A program made the translations under genes and the position numbers. A stretch of 64,000 nt of DNA, taken from the NCBI RefSeq assembly GCF_027595985.1, contig NC_073311.1, positions 32,891,557 to 32,955,556 on the forward strand, given 5' to 3'. Under the pieces are notes generated by a model. The model was not told where the DNA came from. It saw only the letters and a list, made by a program, of their open reading frames with translations, and did not search any database. Below, piece after piece: positions 13,053 to 24,800 of the stretch (within the stretch, counting starts at the first letter, position 1; each line of letters opens with the position of its first letter). The DNA comes from Sorex araneus. Lineage: Eukaryota; Chordata; Mammalia; Eulipotyphla; Soricidae.

Positions 13053-13327
13053 CCTGTCAGTGATAGCTTTGCATACCTACTAGCAGAAGTGTAAAAATGA
13101 ATATAGACCTGAGTGATATAATACATATGAAATTTGAAACCAATGAAGTATTTGTTCTTTCATTAATTTTTCTTATTTTTTTATGTAAGCAGTCATTTAC
13201 CTTCTTCTGAGTGTAACTATCTTTAACACTATAATAAAGTTAGAAGAGGTTAACTAGGAAAATGGTCATTGCAAAATAAAAGTAAGCAAAAATGTAATTT
13301 ACTGTTGTGAATTTATGACATAATTTT

Positions 13328-13478
13328 TGACTACACCTGGTTGTCCTCAGGGTTTACTCCTGGCTCTGTCTCAGGATCACTTCTGGTGGTGCTCAGGGGA
13401 CCATATGAGATGCTGTGCCTTGAGTCCAGGTTGGCCTTGTGCAAGGCAAAACAAACACCCTACCTAGTCCCAAAATAT
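13328..13478 (-). mobile_element. SOR-A SINE, antisense
   Basis: Reads from the 3' end (ACACCTGGTTGTCCTCAGGG) through GGGGACCATATGAGATGCTG to the head (CAAGGCAAAACAAACACC). Moderately diverged. Confidence 0.75.
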
Positions 13479-14150
13479 ACTAATTTAAGAAGTTTTTCTC
13501 CCCCATTGATACAATGTATGGAAATGTTTATAGCCTTTGATTCAGTAATCCCATATCTGGATCTCAAGTTGTTTTTAAGTGATTCATAATAGAAACATCC
13601 TTTGAGCACTATAGCTATAGAGAGCTAAAAGAAATTCCAAAATTGGGGAACATGTATATGGAGAGCTATCTGCAATGCACACAAATTATGGAAATTAATA
13701 TATATACATGCACTTTAATAAATAATTAGAACAATTTCTATTACAGCAATTTATTTCTAAATTATATAAACATAGGCACTTGTACTGACACAAACACCGA
13801 ACAATAGGAAGATTTAAGTGAAATCATTGAAACAATGATCTCCTTGAACTAAAGATTCCTTTAACCTTTACTAACTTAATAAAAACTTGTTTCATTATGA
13901 AAGGATGCTAATCTTGCTCATAAACAATTCCTAAGTACAGATGTGAAATTTATTATTTTGTGAATTCCTTGTGTAGTACTGTTTTGATTAATAAGAAATT
14001 CGATTCTATTATTAGCACATCTGTATTATGACTATAAATAAAGAATTTGTCTGATATGCTTTGCTTTATGTGGGCATTTTGAAGAAAGCCTTAAATTATT
14101 CATTTAATTTTAATGTTTGACAATTAAGTGTTCGAGTTTTTTTCCTTTCA
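13479..14150. other. Intergenic, nothing recognised
   Basis: AT-rich single-copy-looking sequence between two SINE-derived segments. No ORF or repeat landmark stands out. Confidence 0.45.
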
Positions 14151-14410
14151 TTGCTCAGGGTTCCCAGCATTGCTCAAGGGACTTACATGGAGATACTCCC
14201 CACGCTATGCTACCAATTGTGAGCAGTTCAGTGTTAGGGTGCAAGGATAAGTGCTCTTTGAACCCCAAGTGCTGGGCCAGAGGGTGATTCTTAGGTGGGT
14301 GGGTGCTCTCTGGATCACACCTAGTGGGGCAAAGAGGATGTGTCAGAGATTGAACCCAGTTAGGTTCATATAAGGCAAGCATTTTACCTCAGGTATGATC
14401 TCTTTTGACT
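14151..14410 (-). mobile_element. Old SINE, antisense, degenerate
   Basis: Starts TTGCTCAGGGTTCCCAGCA and ends with an antisense B-box/A-box pair (GATTGAACCCAGTTAGG; AGGCAAGCATTTTACC). The long middle part does not match SOR-A, so this is probably an older related subfamily. Confidence 0.5.
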
Positions 14411-15585
14411 CCATAATTCAGTAGTTTTAGGAAACAAAATAGTGCTTTTTGTTTCAAATCTGAGAAAAGATAAAATAAGAAAATGTACTTATATGTTCTA
14501 CGAATTCCACCACACTTTCAAATAATGCTAGAAATATTGTGATAATTTTGCCAAGCATGTGCCCCCATTTGTGTATATATTTACTCTGAAGAAAACACTC
14601 TGAGTATTCACTCACTCACAGAAGACTGTGAGCAAAATCCTTACTCAAAAACAGTACTGCTTTTAAATAGATTCAGAACAATATTCAAAGAAGATTTTCA
14701 GACATTATGCCTTATATAAATACTGGCAAACCTCAAACATATTCTGGCTCATTTAGTTGAGCTGTTAAGTTTCATTAACTTCAATTTTCCATTTCACCAG
14801 CAATAACTCCTTATAATTCCAAAGGACTGTTGCCTTAGGTATCTGTAGAACTCACCAATATTTATAGAACTCAGTACTACAGATGTGATTTTTTCCTCAC
14901 TTTTTTTGCTGAAAATAATGTGGTATTAGACCTCAGCTGCAATTCTCTGAGTTCAAAACTTAATAAGAACAATTTTATTTGGATTTCTAATTTGGCCCAG
15001 CTGCGGAAGTCCAATCACGCTCCTTTCCGCTTTTAACAATTAAGTGAAAGTGGAAGCAACCCTGGCCAAGAGTGCATCTTTTCATATCAAAATTCTCCTT
15101 GTACACACCTGTTTCAGAAAGCAGGTGTGCATGGGTATTTACAAGGAGTTATGAAAACAGTACAATTCTAAAACTTAGTTCCTAGGATTTTCACCTTAGA
15201 CCTTATTTTCCTACCTTCTCCTATCCTACAGGATGGACCAGATAATCCAGGCATCACAAAGCCTGAAAAGTCCAGCACCCTTGGGTCCTTGCACTGAACT
15301 ACTAGCCTAATTGGGCTTCCCATCAGATGGGACCCACCCACATAAATAAAAAAAAATTAATAGCTTTATTGCCAGTGCACACATCTTTCCCTGATAATCA
15401 AAATTACTGTTTTATTCACATTTCAGTTTATTACTTCTTAATATTTAAAGGCCCCCATAATTAGAACCAGGAATCATTAGGGTTCCCCAACAGTACTTGG
15501 GCTCTTCCAAGGCTGCATTCTGCCGACTATGTGGTGCCTGGGCTTAAACCTGGATCTGTCCTATGCTGATCCCTGATTACCAAAT
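14411..15585. other. Intergenic, nothing recognised
   Basis: Mixed AT-rich sequence. The part near 15490-15570 (GTGGTGCCTGGGCTTAAACC) may be a very decayed SINE, too weak to call. Confidence 0.4.
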
Positions 15586-15611
15586 GTTTATCAACTATCT
15601 GTACTATCACT

Positions 15612-15925
15612 ATATAACTGTGTCACTATCATCCCATTTATCATTGGTTTGCTCTAACGGGCATCAGTAACGTCTCCATCTGTCTTAGCCCTGAGATTTT
15701 AGCAGCCTCTCTTACTCGTTCTTCCCAGCAGCACCTCATTGGAGGCTTTTTCAGGATCAGGGGAATGAGACCCATCATTGTTACTTGGCATATGTTATTT
15801 GGCATATCGAATTCGCCACAGAGAGCTTGCCAGGCTCTGCTGTCAGGCAGGATGCTCTGGGTACCTTGCCTGGTTCTCTGAGAAGGAGAAGTTGGCTATA
15901 AGAGGTCATCGCGCGGCCACAAGTA
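15612..15925 (-). mobile_element. SOR-B SINE, long-body variant, antisense
   Basis: Begins with the tail (ACTGTGTCACTATCATCCCA) and CATCAGTAACGTCTCCAT. It then carries an extra ~100-base block (CTGAGATTTTAGCAGCCTC; GCACCTCATTGGAGGC; GAATGAGACC) absent from standard SOR-B, before resuming GGCATATCGAATTCGCCAC and GCTTGCCAGGCTCTGC. The head is degraded. Confidence 0.7.
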
Positions 15926-16180
15926 CAGTGGTGCACTTCCAGGAGCATTGTTTTATAGTCTCTGTATCTTGGCCATTGATGGGATGACATTGATGGGGGC
16001 ATTTTGTGGGTGTGACTGCCAAGCTACTGGAAAATGGGGGATCTGGGTGGAGGAGGCCCAGTCCCGATCCAAGCAGGCTTGGATATATCAGCCCTGGGGC
16101 CCACACACCTGGCTTCCTCTGCTTATTTCTTCATGTGTGAGGCTTGTCTGAACGTGTGGAGAGTGGCCTTGAGCATGACT
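15926..16180. repeat. Unassigned relatively GC-rich segment abutting a SOR-B variant
   Basis: Unlike the flanking AT-rich DNA, this segment is GC-rich (GGTGGAGGAGGCCCAGTCCC) and directly continues from the variant SINE. It may be part of a longer composite repeat or a separate insertion. Overlapping short open frames on both strands show no family resemblance. Confidence 0.3.
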
Positions 16181-17296
16181 GTGGCTAGGTTATATATGTA
16201 CTATACTAATTATAAATGAGATGTAAGAAAATAGCAGAAACAATACATAGACAGTCATGCCTAGACTTTTTCTATCAAAATGCCACTTCATTTACCTCTT
16301 AACTTAATTGCTACAGAGAAATTCAATGCAGGTATAATTGTTCTCTCTTGCAAGACAGGCTTTTTAAAAATATTATTTTATTGCTTGCCTTATAATACAT
16401 ATGAGAGGGTTTTTTTTTTTTGAGGGGTTGATTTTTAGTCCTTTATCAAAAGTGATAGCTTTTATTTTATCATTAACTTTGATACTTCATAGCCCCCATT
16501 TAGGCTATAGTTCAAGTTTTTAATTCAGAGAATTCTTCCTTATTTTGAATTTGAATATTTCCCTCAACCATATAAATTACATTATTCTAAAAATCAGAAA
16601 GTATTGATCATTTATTTCTTTCTATTTTTATTTGTCATTTATGAATCACTTATCCCTTTATCTTTTTCAAGTTTTTTCATTTATCAGTGTGGGTTAAGTT
16701 TTTTATGTCTAAACTATATTATTTTTCTCTTTATGCCCTTTTACTTTTCTAAGCCTTTATGCCCATGCTACAGTTCTCTATTTCTGTCTACTTTAGTGAG
16801 GTTTCTTCTCAGTAGAAATGAATTTTTTATATTAACTTATAGTTAAAATAGGTCTTTACAAAAGTTCTGTTCTCTAGATAAATGGTTTTTAAAGAGGTGA
16901 TTTTCCCTGAAACTTCAGTTATCATTTTTATTTTGTTACAAGATGTTCATAAGTTTGTAGCTTTTATTACAATGAATTCTCATCCTTGATGTTTTTCATT
17001 TTAGACATTTTGATTTATAGCATAAACATTTGTTTCAGTTTCTCATCTCTATTTTTTAAGCTCTCAAAGAATAAGCCTCTTACATGTTAAGAGTTAATGA
17101 GTGCTATGCAGATGATATCTCATATTTTTTTCTTTTTCTTATGTGAATTTGCTGACGGGAGAGAGAAATTCCTGGGTTTATCACCTGTTTATATCTCTCC
17201 AGATACAATAAAAGTGGAAAGTAAAAAAAAAAGAAGAACTTAAAAGTGCACCATATCTTGGGATCTGCCAGGAGTCCTAAAAATTACAGGTAATGT
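16181..17296. other. Intergenic, AT-rich; nothing firm
   Basis: The text near 16425-16460 (GGGGTTGATTTTTAGTCC) vaguely resembles antisense L1, but not enough to call. The 80-codon open frame at 16604-16846 is a T-rich hydrophobic artefact. Confidence 0.4.
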
Positions 17297-17512
17297 TGCT
17301 GGAGAGACTTTCTGCTCAAATGATGGAACATACATCTGGCTTGTGCAGCAACATGAGCTCCACCCCAGTACACACAGTAACTTAGGGCGGGCTCAGCACC
17401 AGTCCTCTAGTCTAAACACACGAAATAAAGGCCCACTACCGGTCAGCATTAATGGGTGTGGTCTAGGAACTCCAGAGCATAGCTGGGTGTGGCCCCTAAA
17501 TGAAAAGAAAGT
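17297..17512 (+). mobile_element. Old SINE relative, plus
   Basis: Starts TGCTGGAGAGACTTTCTGC and ends CTGGGTGTGGCCCCTAAATG, the same architecture as SOR-A (head, middle, GTGTGRCCC end) but strongly diverged and longer. Confidence 0.4.
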
Positions 17513-17591
17513 GCATCAAATTATCTTTTTGAGCTTTTTTCTTCTGTTTTGCTTTATTTTCTATTTTTCTATAATAATAGTGCATATTTTG

Positions 17592-17748
17592 GTGGGAGAG
17601 ATAAGTCAGTGGACTAAAGTGCATGCTTTACAGCTAGGTGGATTAGACTAGTTTCATCACCAGCAGTGTGCAGTCCAAACATGACCATCAGTGACCTCAA
17701 GCACTGAATTAGGGCACCTTACTACTGCCAGGTATGAAAAAAAAACTT
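17592..17748 (+). mobile_element. Old tRNA-SINE, plus
   Basis: Head GGGAGAGATAAGTCAGTGG with an A-box-like core, a weak B-box (AGTTTCATCACC), and an end CTGCCAGGTATG followed by an A8 tail. Appears to be an older member of the same SINE lineage. Confidence 0.5.
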
Positions 17749-17754
17749 TTTTTC

Positions 17755-17878
17755 ATTCATATATACATGTATGTGACTATATACTAAAATATGTACAAAT
17801 ATATATGCAAAAATATTCGCAGTATGCATAAACATATGTGCACACACATGTACATATATACACATATGTATATATGTC
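17755..17878. repeat. AT/GT-rich microsatellite-like tract
   Basis: Degenerate ATATAC/CATATG/CACACA repeats immediately downstream of a SINE A-tail. Consistent with tail expansion. Confidence 0.7.
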
Positions 17879-17956
17879 ACAGATGAGATGGTTCTCATTT
17901 CCCTCTTCAATAGAATTTCTCATACATATATGTACACAGACATATATAAGTGGTAT

Positions 17957-18178
17957 CATTGTATCACTGTCATCCCACTGTTCATCGATTTGCTGGAGTG
18001 GGCACCAGTATTGTCTCTATTTGTTCCAGCCCTGAGATTTTAGCAGTTTCTCCTTACTCATCTTTTCCAACCATTGGAGGCTCTTTCAGGGTCAGGGAAT
18101 GAGACCTGTTATTTTTACTGCATTGAGCACATCGAATAGACCACGGGCTATATTTATATGAATAGCTTGCCAGGGTCT
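17957..18178 (-). mobile_element. SOR-B SINE, long-body variant, antisense, truncated
   Basis: Tail (TTGTATCACTGTCATCCCAC), GGGCACCAGTATTGTCTC, then the same extra block as at 15612 (CTGAGATTTTAGCAGTTTC; CCATTGGAGGCTCTTTCAGG; GAATGAGACC). Ends near AGCTTGCCAGG, so the head is missing. Confidence 0.7.
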
Positions 18179-20154
18179 TCATATAAATGGTAATAAAAGT
18201 ATAATAATTACTCAGAATGAGCTAATTAGTATATCTTCTAATATACCTTTATAATATTTTTAGTACTCAGTGCAATATCTTTTCCAGTACAAAACTATCT
18301 CAGTGCTATAGTCATCATGTGTTTTAATTTTTTTCCAACACATCTGATAAATAGGTTTGCTGAATATTTCACATTTGCTTTGTAATTTATATGCAACTTT
18401 GTGTATGTGAAATGTCAAAAAATTTGAAGAGTGTTTGGTTTTAGAGAATTTGAACATTTAGCAATATATATGATTTAGCTTAAAGTATTTTGTTAAACAT
18501 GTGTTATAAATTTTTTCTCTCAAGCTTCCCTTTTCCCCAATGTGCTTATTGAAGTGTTAAAGTTTTTAAAATTGATGAAATGCAGTTAATCACTTTTACT
18601 ATATGGCTAATGCATTTTGTATTTAATTTATAAAATATTAATTTACCTCATGTTCACAAACATTGTTATAAATTTTCTTCTAAAGTCATTATTATTTTAG
18701 CTTTCACATTAATTTAGACTACATTCTGGATTAATTTATACTGTATAAGGCAGTATCCATTATGCATTATTTCCAGAATAATATTCAGTTATTCGAAATC
18801 CATTCACTAAAAAAATTTTTCTTTCCCTATGGAATGCTGCTGTCAAGCTGAAAATTGTTTTGCTGCACATGTGTGTGCTCATTTCTGAAAGACTCTATTG
18901 TGTTTAGTTGTTTTCTCTGCTTATCCTTTCCATAAAACAGCACTGTAGCAATTGTGTGAACAACCTAACAGTAAGACAAAATATGTTAGGTCTATGCCTA
19001 AGCTTAGACTACAACTGAGTATTCTATAAAGGCCCTTTTAAACTGCTTATTTTTTGTCTGACTTTTATCAGAGATTTTTTTAGGTTGTGATAAAGTGATG
19101 ATACATTGGATACACTTGTCAACCAAATGCTGTAATACCTAAAATGCATGCAATACTTGCTATATCTCAATTATATCTTGCAAATTGAAAAAAAAGAACA
19201 AAATAAATGGTTGCTTATGTAAAGAATCAGAAACAATTTTAAATAAGTTTGCTATTGACAACTGACAGAAATAAGGAAGGATAAGGGATGGGAGAAACCT
19301 ACAAAAACACCAGACATTATATTGTCTGATTTCCTACTTTTGCAACTAGGATTCAAGGTGAGGAATCTGAAAGTATATCCTGTTTATCTGGAGAAAGGAT
19401 AGACTTTGAATACAATAGCAGCTTTCTGATTTAAGCAAAATTCAACTGCTCACTTATGAAACTTCTTAGAAATTTCTGCATTAACTTTTCAAATGTGTAC
19501 AATCTGTATCCATTACTATAGCTGCTGAACTTAGAAAGGAATATCATAAAAAATAATCCATTTATCAACCCAATTGGTGAGAGAAGAATCTTAATCAAAA
19601 TAACAGTATCAGAAACATCTGGTCTTCAAACTTTGTTTATCATTCCCTAGGCCAGTAAAACCTTGGTCTGTGATTTGTAAGTGACTTGATATTTCTTACA
19701 GGGTTCCAGATGTTTTTCTGAAATTAAGGACTGCCACAGGAAATTACTTTAACATTATAATTTTTAATCTTGAACAGTTACACAATACTTTTGACTTTCA
19801 TTTCCTCTCAAACCTGCTCAGATATTATCTTTTTATTTGAAAGTTTATTGAAATGCTATCATTTTCATGTCTCATAGTTTTCACTAGAAAAACACAGTTT
19901 TATTCAGATCTAGCATAACTCTTATAATATAAAACTTCAATGTGTATGTATAAAATGAACCATGAATAAATGATCACATTTATGACTGTTTCTCAAATGC
20001 TCATGTTAAGATGACCAATTGATACCCCACCACAATGACACAAATATCTGCTTTTGTGAAAGAATAGGGAAAATTAAATTATTTCAGAGTCAAATGTTTT
20101 ATACATTTTCACATATCGGTGTCTGATCAAATTACCCTATGGACTATTTTTGTT
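18179..20154. other. Intergenic, SINE-free, nothing recognised
   Basis: Nearly 2 kb of AT-rich sequence with no repeat landmark that I can name. One of the longer SINE-free stretches of the window. Confidence 0.5.
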
Positions 20155-20156
20155 TA

Positions 20157-20290
20157 TTTTGGGGCCGTGTTCCCTGGTACTCAAGCCTGACTCATGGCTC
20201 TTCGTTTAGGGATCACTCCTGGTCATGCTGAGGGAACCATGGATGGTGCCAGAAATCAAATTGGATTGCCTTGTGAAAAACAAGTATCCT
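20157..20290 (-). mobile_element. SOR-A SINE, antisense, diverged
   Basis: TTTTGGGGCCGTGTTCCC, then GGATCACTCCTGGTCATGCT, AGGGAACCATGGATGGTGCC and a weak head (GATTGCCTTGTGAAAAACAA). Confidence 0.65.
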
Positions 20291-21015
20291 AAGGAATTTT
20301 TATAAAGCCTTGACCAATATAAGTTTTCACAGAATTACATATTCTGGAATTCTATGAAAGAGTGGCCTTTGTTGTAGAATTTATATGTAATTCCATAATT
20401 TTCTAGTGAAAGGTGGTACTGCAGTGGCCACAATCCCCGGAGACCTCCTGCAAGAACATGCTTTCCTTAAGGCAGAGGTTTGTTTACTCGTTAAATGTCA
20501 AACTGCCAGGGATTTTCAACCCACTTTAAAGTCAGGCAAAAAAAGAACTTTTGTTTATGTGAATTCTTGAGGGAAATAAAAAAAGACTTTTTATACATGT
20601 TTAAGCTCAAGAAAATAAAGGTGCTATTTTTTGTTTTGTTTTTTGTATTTTTTTAACAATTAATTCTCCTCTCCTTAAAAGTTTTTGCTGCCTTCCTGTC
20701 ATTTAAGCAAGGACTATTTGGGAAGTTTTTACAGGATCTTAACGAGGACATCTAGAGAGAAGCATATAACACGCTTATCTTAGAAACCACAAGAACATTG
20801 CAAAAGGCCAAAATTGGACCTCAAAATGTGTTACTAACATGTACAGTATGATTGCTTAGTTTGGACAAATTCAAGACTTTTCTGCCTGGATAAAACAATA
20901 ATTTACTTTCTAGCGTTTCCCCAATTTATGGCTATAGCCCAATTTTCCATCCTCAATTCAAGATTCCTATATTCAAAGTTTCCTTGATAATTCTACAGGG
21001 AGATTTTAGAGGAAT
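20291..21015. other. Intergenic, nothing recognised
   Basis: AT-rich; no gene or repeat landmark that I can name. Confidence 0.45.
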
Positions 21016-21019
21016 CTCA

Positions 21020-21850
21020 GAATGAACAAATTCCAACCCAAACTTTCAATCTTCTCTCTACTTACCTCAAGCTTTCACAATCTTTATCCTCTGCACTGGC
21101 AACATTTTCTTCCCAGTGACTCAGAACAAAATTTTTGGAGCCATCCCTTTCTCGATTCATTCTCACTCAGATCCTATTTGGTTTCAGATATATCTTCGTA
21201 TATATCTTCAGAAGTGTTCTACATAATGAGGTTTCTTACCACTTTCTCTACCCACGTCCACATCAGAACCATCCTGCTCTGCAACTAGATTATTTCAATA
21301 TCATCTTCAATACCCTTTTGGGGTTCATCTTTGGTCCCTTCCATCTCTACTACCAGTAGGGTCATTTTATAGAGAGTAGAATAAGTTATCTGTTTCCAGA
21401 AAACTCTCAACAGACACTAGTCAAACTGAGAGGAAAAGTTAATATTCTAAATAATGTCTGAAAAGTTTAGAATTTAGGTTCTTATTAGTTCTCCAATCTC
21501 CACCTAGTTGGCCTCTCCATCTGCTGACATTTTCCATCTAGCTATTATTAAAATTTCTGAATCTTCCTAAGTTTCCTTTGTTTTATTTGCTTCCTTCCAG
21601 ACTTCACAGTTCTGCAGAAATGTCACTTTATTAGAAGTTATTTCTCCATCATTACAATATAATGTAGCAAGTCCTACCTTCTTAATCCTTTGTTTCCCAG
21701 TCCTATTTTTTCCTTTATTTTCTTTGTACTCTCCTTGTATTGACTTTGAAGGTTTCCCTCAACCCATGATGCAAAAGTATAAGATTTTATCCATTGATAC
21801 ATGTCAATTACTAGGATAATGTCAAGAACACAGAAGTTAGTAAAAGTTTT
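21020..21850 (+). mobile_element. Ancient L2-like remnant
   Basis: Landmarks in order resemble the conserved 3' part of L2-class LINEs: CATCCTGCTCTGCAACTAGATT, TTCTGCAGAAATGTCAC, TTTGTACTCTCCTTGTATTG, and a GTCAAGAACACAGAAGTTAG end. The copy is highly diverged. Open frames at 21022-21359 lie inside it and are not genes. Confidence 0.4.
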
Positions 21851-21939
21851 TTTCTGATTAAAGTATTATATTCTAGTAGATACATCAGATTCAAACTGAT
21901 GAACTGAACAATTTTGATGATGCTTTTTTAAATTTTATG

Positions 21940-22240
21940 ACACCATTATTTACAATATTTATTATGTCAGGGTTTCAAGCATAAAACAATCTATCACCAC
22001 ACCCTCCACCATTTTCTCTTCTCTCCACCTTTATGCCAATGCCCCCTTTTGTATCCTAATACTTTCCCCTCATCATCCTACAGTGATATGCTTTCTACTG
22101 CTTATTAGCTCTCAGTTTTTGTTCCCTTTGTATACTTATTATTTCCTTTCTATGTTTCTTTATACCCCACATATGAAGGAGATATTCTCTATCATCCCTC
22201 TCCTTTTAACTAACTCTCTATGCCCATTTTAGCACACTGT
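21940..22240 (-). mobile_element. LINE-1 3' UTR fragment, antisense
   Basis: CACACCCTCCACCATTTTC followed by TTTATACCCCACATATGAAG, the same antisense 3'-end landmarks seen at 55318-55660. Short and truncated. Confidence 0.55.
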
Positions 22241-22242
22241 TA

Positions 22243-22436
22243 TTACAATATTTGACTATTCACAATAGTCAAAATCAGGAAACAACTCAAGTGGCCTAGA
22301 ACAGATGAGTAAGAAAATAAACTGTGGTACAAATACAACATGAGATGCCACTTGCCTATAAGAAAAGATAAAATCCTTGCAACTTGCAACTATGTGGATG
22401 AATGTGGAGAGTATCATGCTGGATTTAGTTAGTCAG
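22243..22436 (+). mobile_element. LINE-1 ORF2 3' end fragment, plus
   Basis: ACTATTCACAATAGTCAAAA, then GTGGCCTAGAACAGATGAGT and TGTGGATGAATGTGGAGAG reproduce the conserved tail of L1 ORF2. It lies head-on against the antisense fragment at 21940, suggesting an inverted or rearranged L1. Confidence 0.75.
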
Positions 22437-22690
22437 ATGTAGCACTGTAGCACTGTCATCCCATTGTTCATCAATTTGCTCGAGCAGGCACCAGTAACGT
22501 CTCCATTTTGAGACTTGTTATTACTGTTTTTGGCACATTGAATATGCCATGGGTAGCATGCAAGCCTCTGCCATGTGGGCAGTATCCTCTCAGTAGCTTA
22601 CAGGGGTCTCCGAGAGGGATGGAGGAATTGAACCGGGGTTGGCCGCATGCAAAGCAAATGCTCTACCCACTGTGCTATCGCTCCAACCCT
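22437..22690 (-). mobile_element. SOR-B SINE, antisense, full length
   Basis: Two tail units (GTAGCACTGTAGCACTGTC), CAATTTGCTCGAGCAGGC, GCCACTGTGCTATCG-type landmarks (here CACTGTGCTATCGCTCC) at the head. No poly-T at the tail end. Confidence 0.88.
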
Positions 22691-22746
22691 GTAATGAAAA
22701 AAAATATAATTTTTATGTTTTGAGTTCATTTTAAAACTAATATTTG

Positions 22747-22840
22747 GGCTGGAGTGATGGTCCTTCTTTTATAGTCATAAGCAGATGAAGTGCTCTAGGA
22801 ATAACCTCTTTGATCCCCAGTGTAAGGAGTCATGTAATTC
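22747..22840 (+). mobile_element. SOR-A SINE 5' fragment
   Basis: Starts GGGCTGGAGTGATGGTCC and has a B-box-like CTTTGATCCCCAG. The rest is lost. Confidence 0.5.
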
Positions 22841-23955
22841 AGCGATATTTCACCCTTTCTTTTCTAGATATATTACATTTGGGGACAGTAATCCTTTTGC
22901 TTACTCTAAAATTATTTAACAGTACTTGAAATTTGCCTAACATTTCTGAATGCTTCTGTCTGTATTTTGTTTTGGTTAAGTGTTTTCATCTCTTGACTTT
23001 GCCCCCGCTAAGCGTGCTTTGTAGTGTGAAACTGGAAGTTTGTCACAGATCTATGACTCTAAGTAATTGTAACAGATGGTGTGCTAGAATTCATGGAGGG
23101 ATATACAAAAATTAATGTGGTAATTAAAAATAAGCAACCAAGTCATGAGAGAAATGGCTATAAAATTGGCCAAGGAAACTCCAATATTTGCACAGCAAGA
23201 AATCCCAATCTGTAAGGCAAATGAAGTAAGATACAGAGTTCTGTGTATGTGAAGGGTCAACCTGGGACTAAACCTTGCTGAGAATTTTTACTGAAAATAA
23301 ATTTAAGATGACATTTTTAGTTTGCCTACAGGCTTAGGCATTTCTCTATTTTGTATAGAGATAAGACAAGGAATTTCTGCATCTGCAACTGCAATAAACC
23401 ACAGAATGCAGGAATGTCTTGAAGGAGAGGAAAGGATTTATCAATTGGTATGTGAGTTAAATGGGTTGATCTAGGGCATGGCTCTAAGATTAAAGTCCAG
23501 CATAGGAACAGAGTTGAATATATTAGTGACATTTTTATTATCTTCCAGGCAACATAGCCCAGACTACAGTCATCTCAAAGAAACATGAACGTGATCCGGG
23601 TCTAGAAGGAATTCAGGTATGTATTTTTCAAAGAAATTCCCAGTAATGTTGTTGTTCCATGTTTTTTTCATTCAAGGAGCAAAGCTATTGAGTCCTCTGG
23701 GACATCCTGTGGCCCATGTCTGTCTTATCTCCCACTGGTGAGCCTCTGTGAGAAATTCTCACTCTTTTCGTTTTCTTGGGTTGCTAAAGCAATTGATTTA
23801 AAACATCTTTTCCTCATAGTCTGGAGGCTGGAATTTTGAAATTAAGGTATGGACAATGCCACATGGTGCCACTAAGGCCTTTCAATGAGAAAACTTAGAC
23901 TGTTTGATGTTTTGTCTTAAGGGAAATTTTCTTACCATAATCAAATAAACTAAAA
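22841..23955. other. Intergenic, nothing recognised
   Basis: Short open frames at 22933-23115 and 23326-23532 show no family resemblance. No repeat landmark. Confidence 0.4.
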
Positions 23956-23959
23956 TTTC

Positions 23960-24126
23960 AGGGACTTGAGAGAATACGGAGATTAAGTTACTTGCCTTAA
24001 ATGCAGTCAACCCTGGTTTGATTCCTGACATTGCTTTTGGTCCTTCGAGTACTATCAGGATTGATCTTTGAGCACAGAGCCAGGAAGGTACCCTGAGTAC
24101 TTGGAAAGTCTTAGCCTCTCCCTAAA
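23960..24126 (+). mobile_element. SOR-A SINE, plus, diverged
   Basis: GGGACTTGAGAGAATACGG head, B-box GGTTTGATTCC, then GAGCACAGAGCCAGGAAGG and CCCTGAGTACTTGG. The terminal GTGTGACCC is eroded. Confidence 0.65.
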
Positions 24127-24317
24127 CAATGATCTAACATTTTAGGGAATTATATTCATGAAGATTCCATGCATTGATCTTGAATGACCATTATCTGGCA
24201 ATATACACAGCTGCATCATTCTGATCCACATATCAGGCATAGTCTAAGTTTCTATTTTCTTTATACTTAATTTCTTTTACTAAGAAATTAAAATTAAAAT
24301 TATTATTATTTTCCTAT

Positions 24318-24505
24318 GGGGTGAAGTAATAATACAGCAAGTAGGATTCTTGCCTTGCACACAACTAACTCAGGTTTAATCCCTGGCATCTCATTTAGTT
24401 TCCAGAGCTCTACTAAGAATGATCCCTTAGTGCAGAACCAGAAGTAATCCCTGAGTACTGCCTCATCATCATGTGGCTCATAAACAAAAACAACAATAAA
24501 AAAAT
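24318..24505 (+). mobile_element. SOR-A SINE, plus, diverged
   Basis: Head GGTGAAGTAATAATACAGCAA, CTTGCCTTGCACAC, B-box GGTTTAATCCC, AGTAATCCCTGAGTACTG, then an A-rich tail that runs directly into the GA microsatellite. Confidence 0.7.
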
Positions 24506-24509
24506 GGAC

Positions 24510-24541
24510 AGAGAGAGAGATAGAAATAGAGCGTGCACACA

Positions 24542-24613
<72 letters not shown>
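24510..24613. repeat. (GA)n microsatellite
   Basis: GA dinucleotides with one GGAGAG interruption. The Arg-Glu and Leu-Ser reading frames over it, on opposite strands, are low-complexity artefacts. Confidence 0.95.
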
Positions 24614-24616
<3 letters not shown>

Positions 24617-24631
24617 AGGATATAGTATAGT

Positions 24632-24800
24632 ACTGGGAAGATTGCTCAAAAGGCTGCGGCACATATGTCTTGCTTGTATGAGGCCCCAAATTCAATCCCC
24701 AGCATGACATGTCCCCAAGCATCACTGGATAAAGTTCTAGTGGCTCCTAGGCATCAACAGTTGTATCCTTGGTAGCCCTTAAATATTGATGAGTGATGCT
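24632..24800 (+). mobile_element. Old tRNA-SINE, plus
   Basis: TACTGGGAAGATTGCTCAAA A-box-like head and TCAATCCCCAGCATGACAT B-box region, then weak SOR-like middle. An older relative of SOR-A. Confidence 0.45.

Noticed and set aside
16604-16846. 80-codon hydrophobic frame resembling a membrane protein
   Set aside because: T-rich DNA gives Phe/Leu/Ser-rich peptides; no start context or conservation.
24306-24725. Leu-Ser and Arg-Glu rich open frames on both strands
   Set aside because: Created by the GA microsatellite and flanking SINEs.
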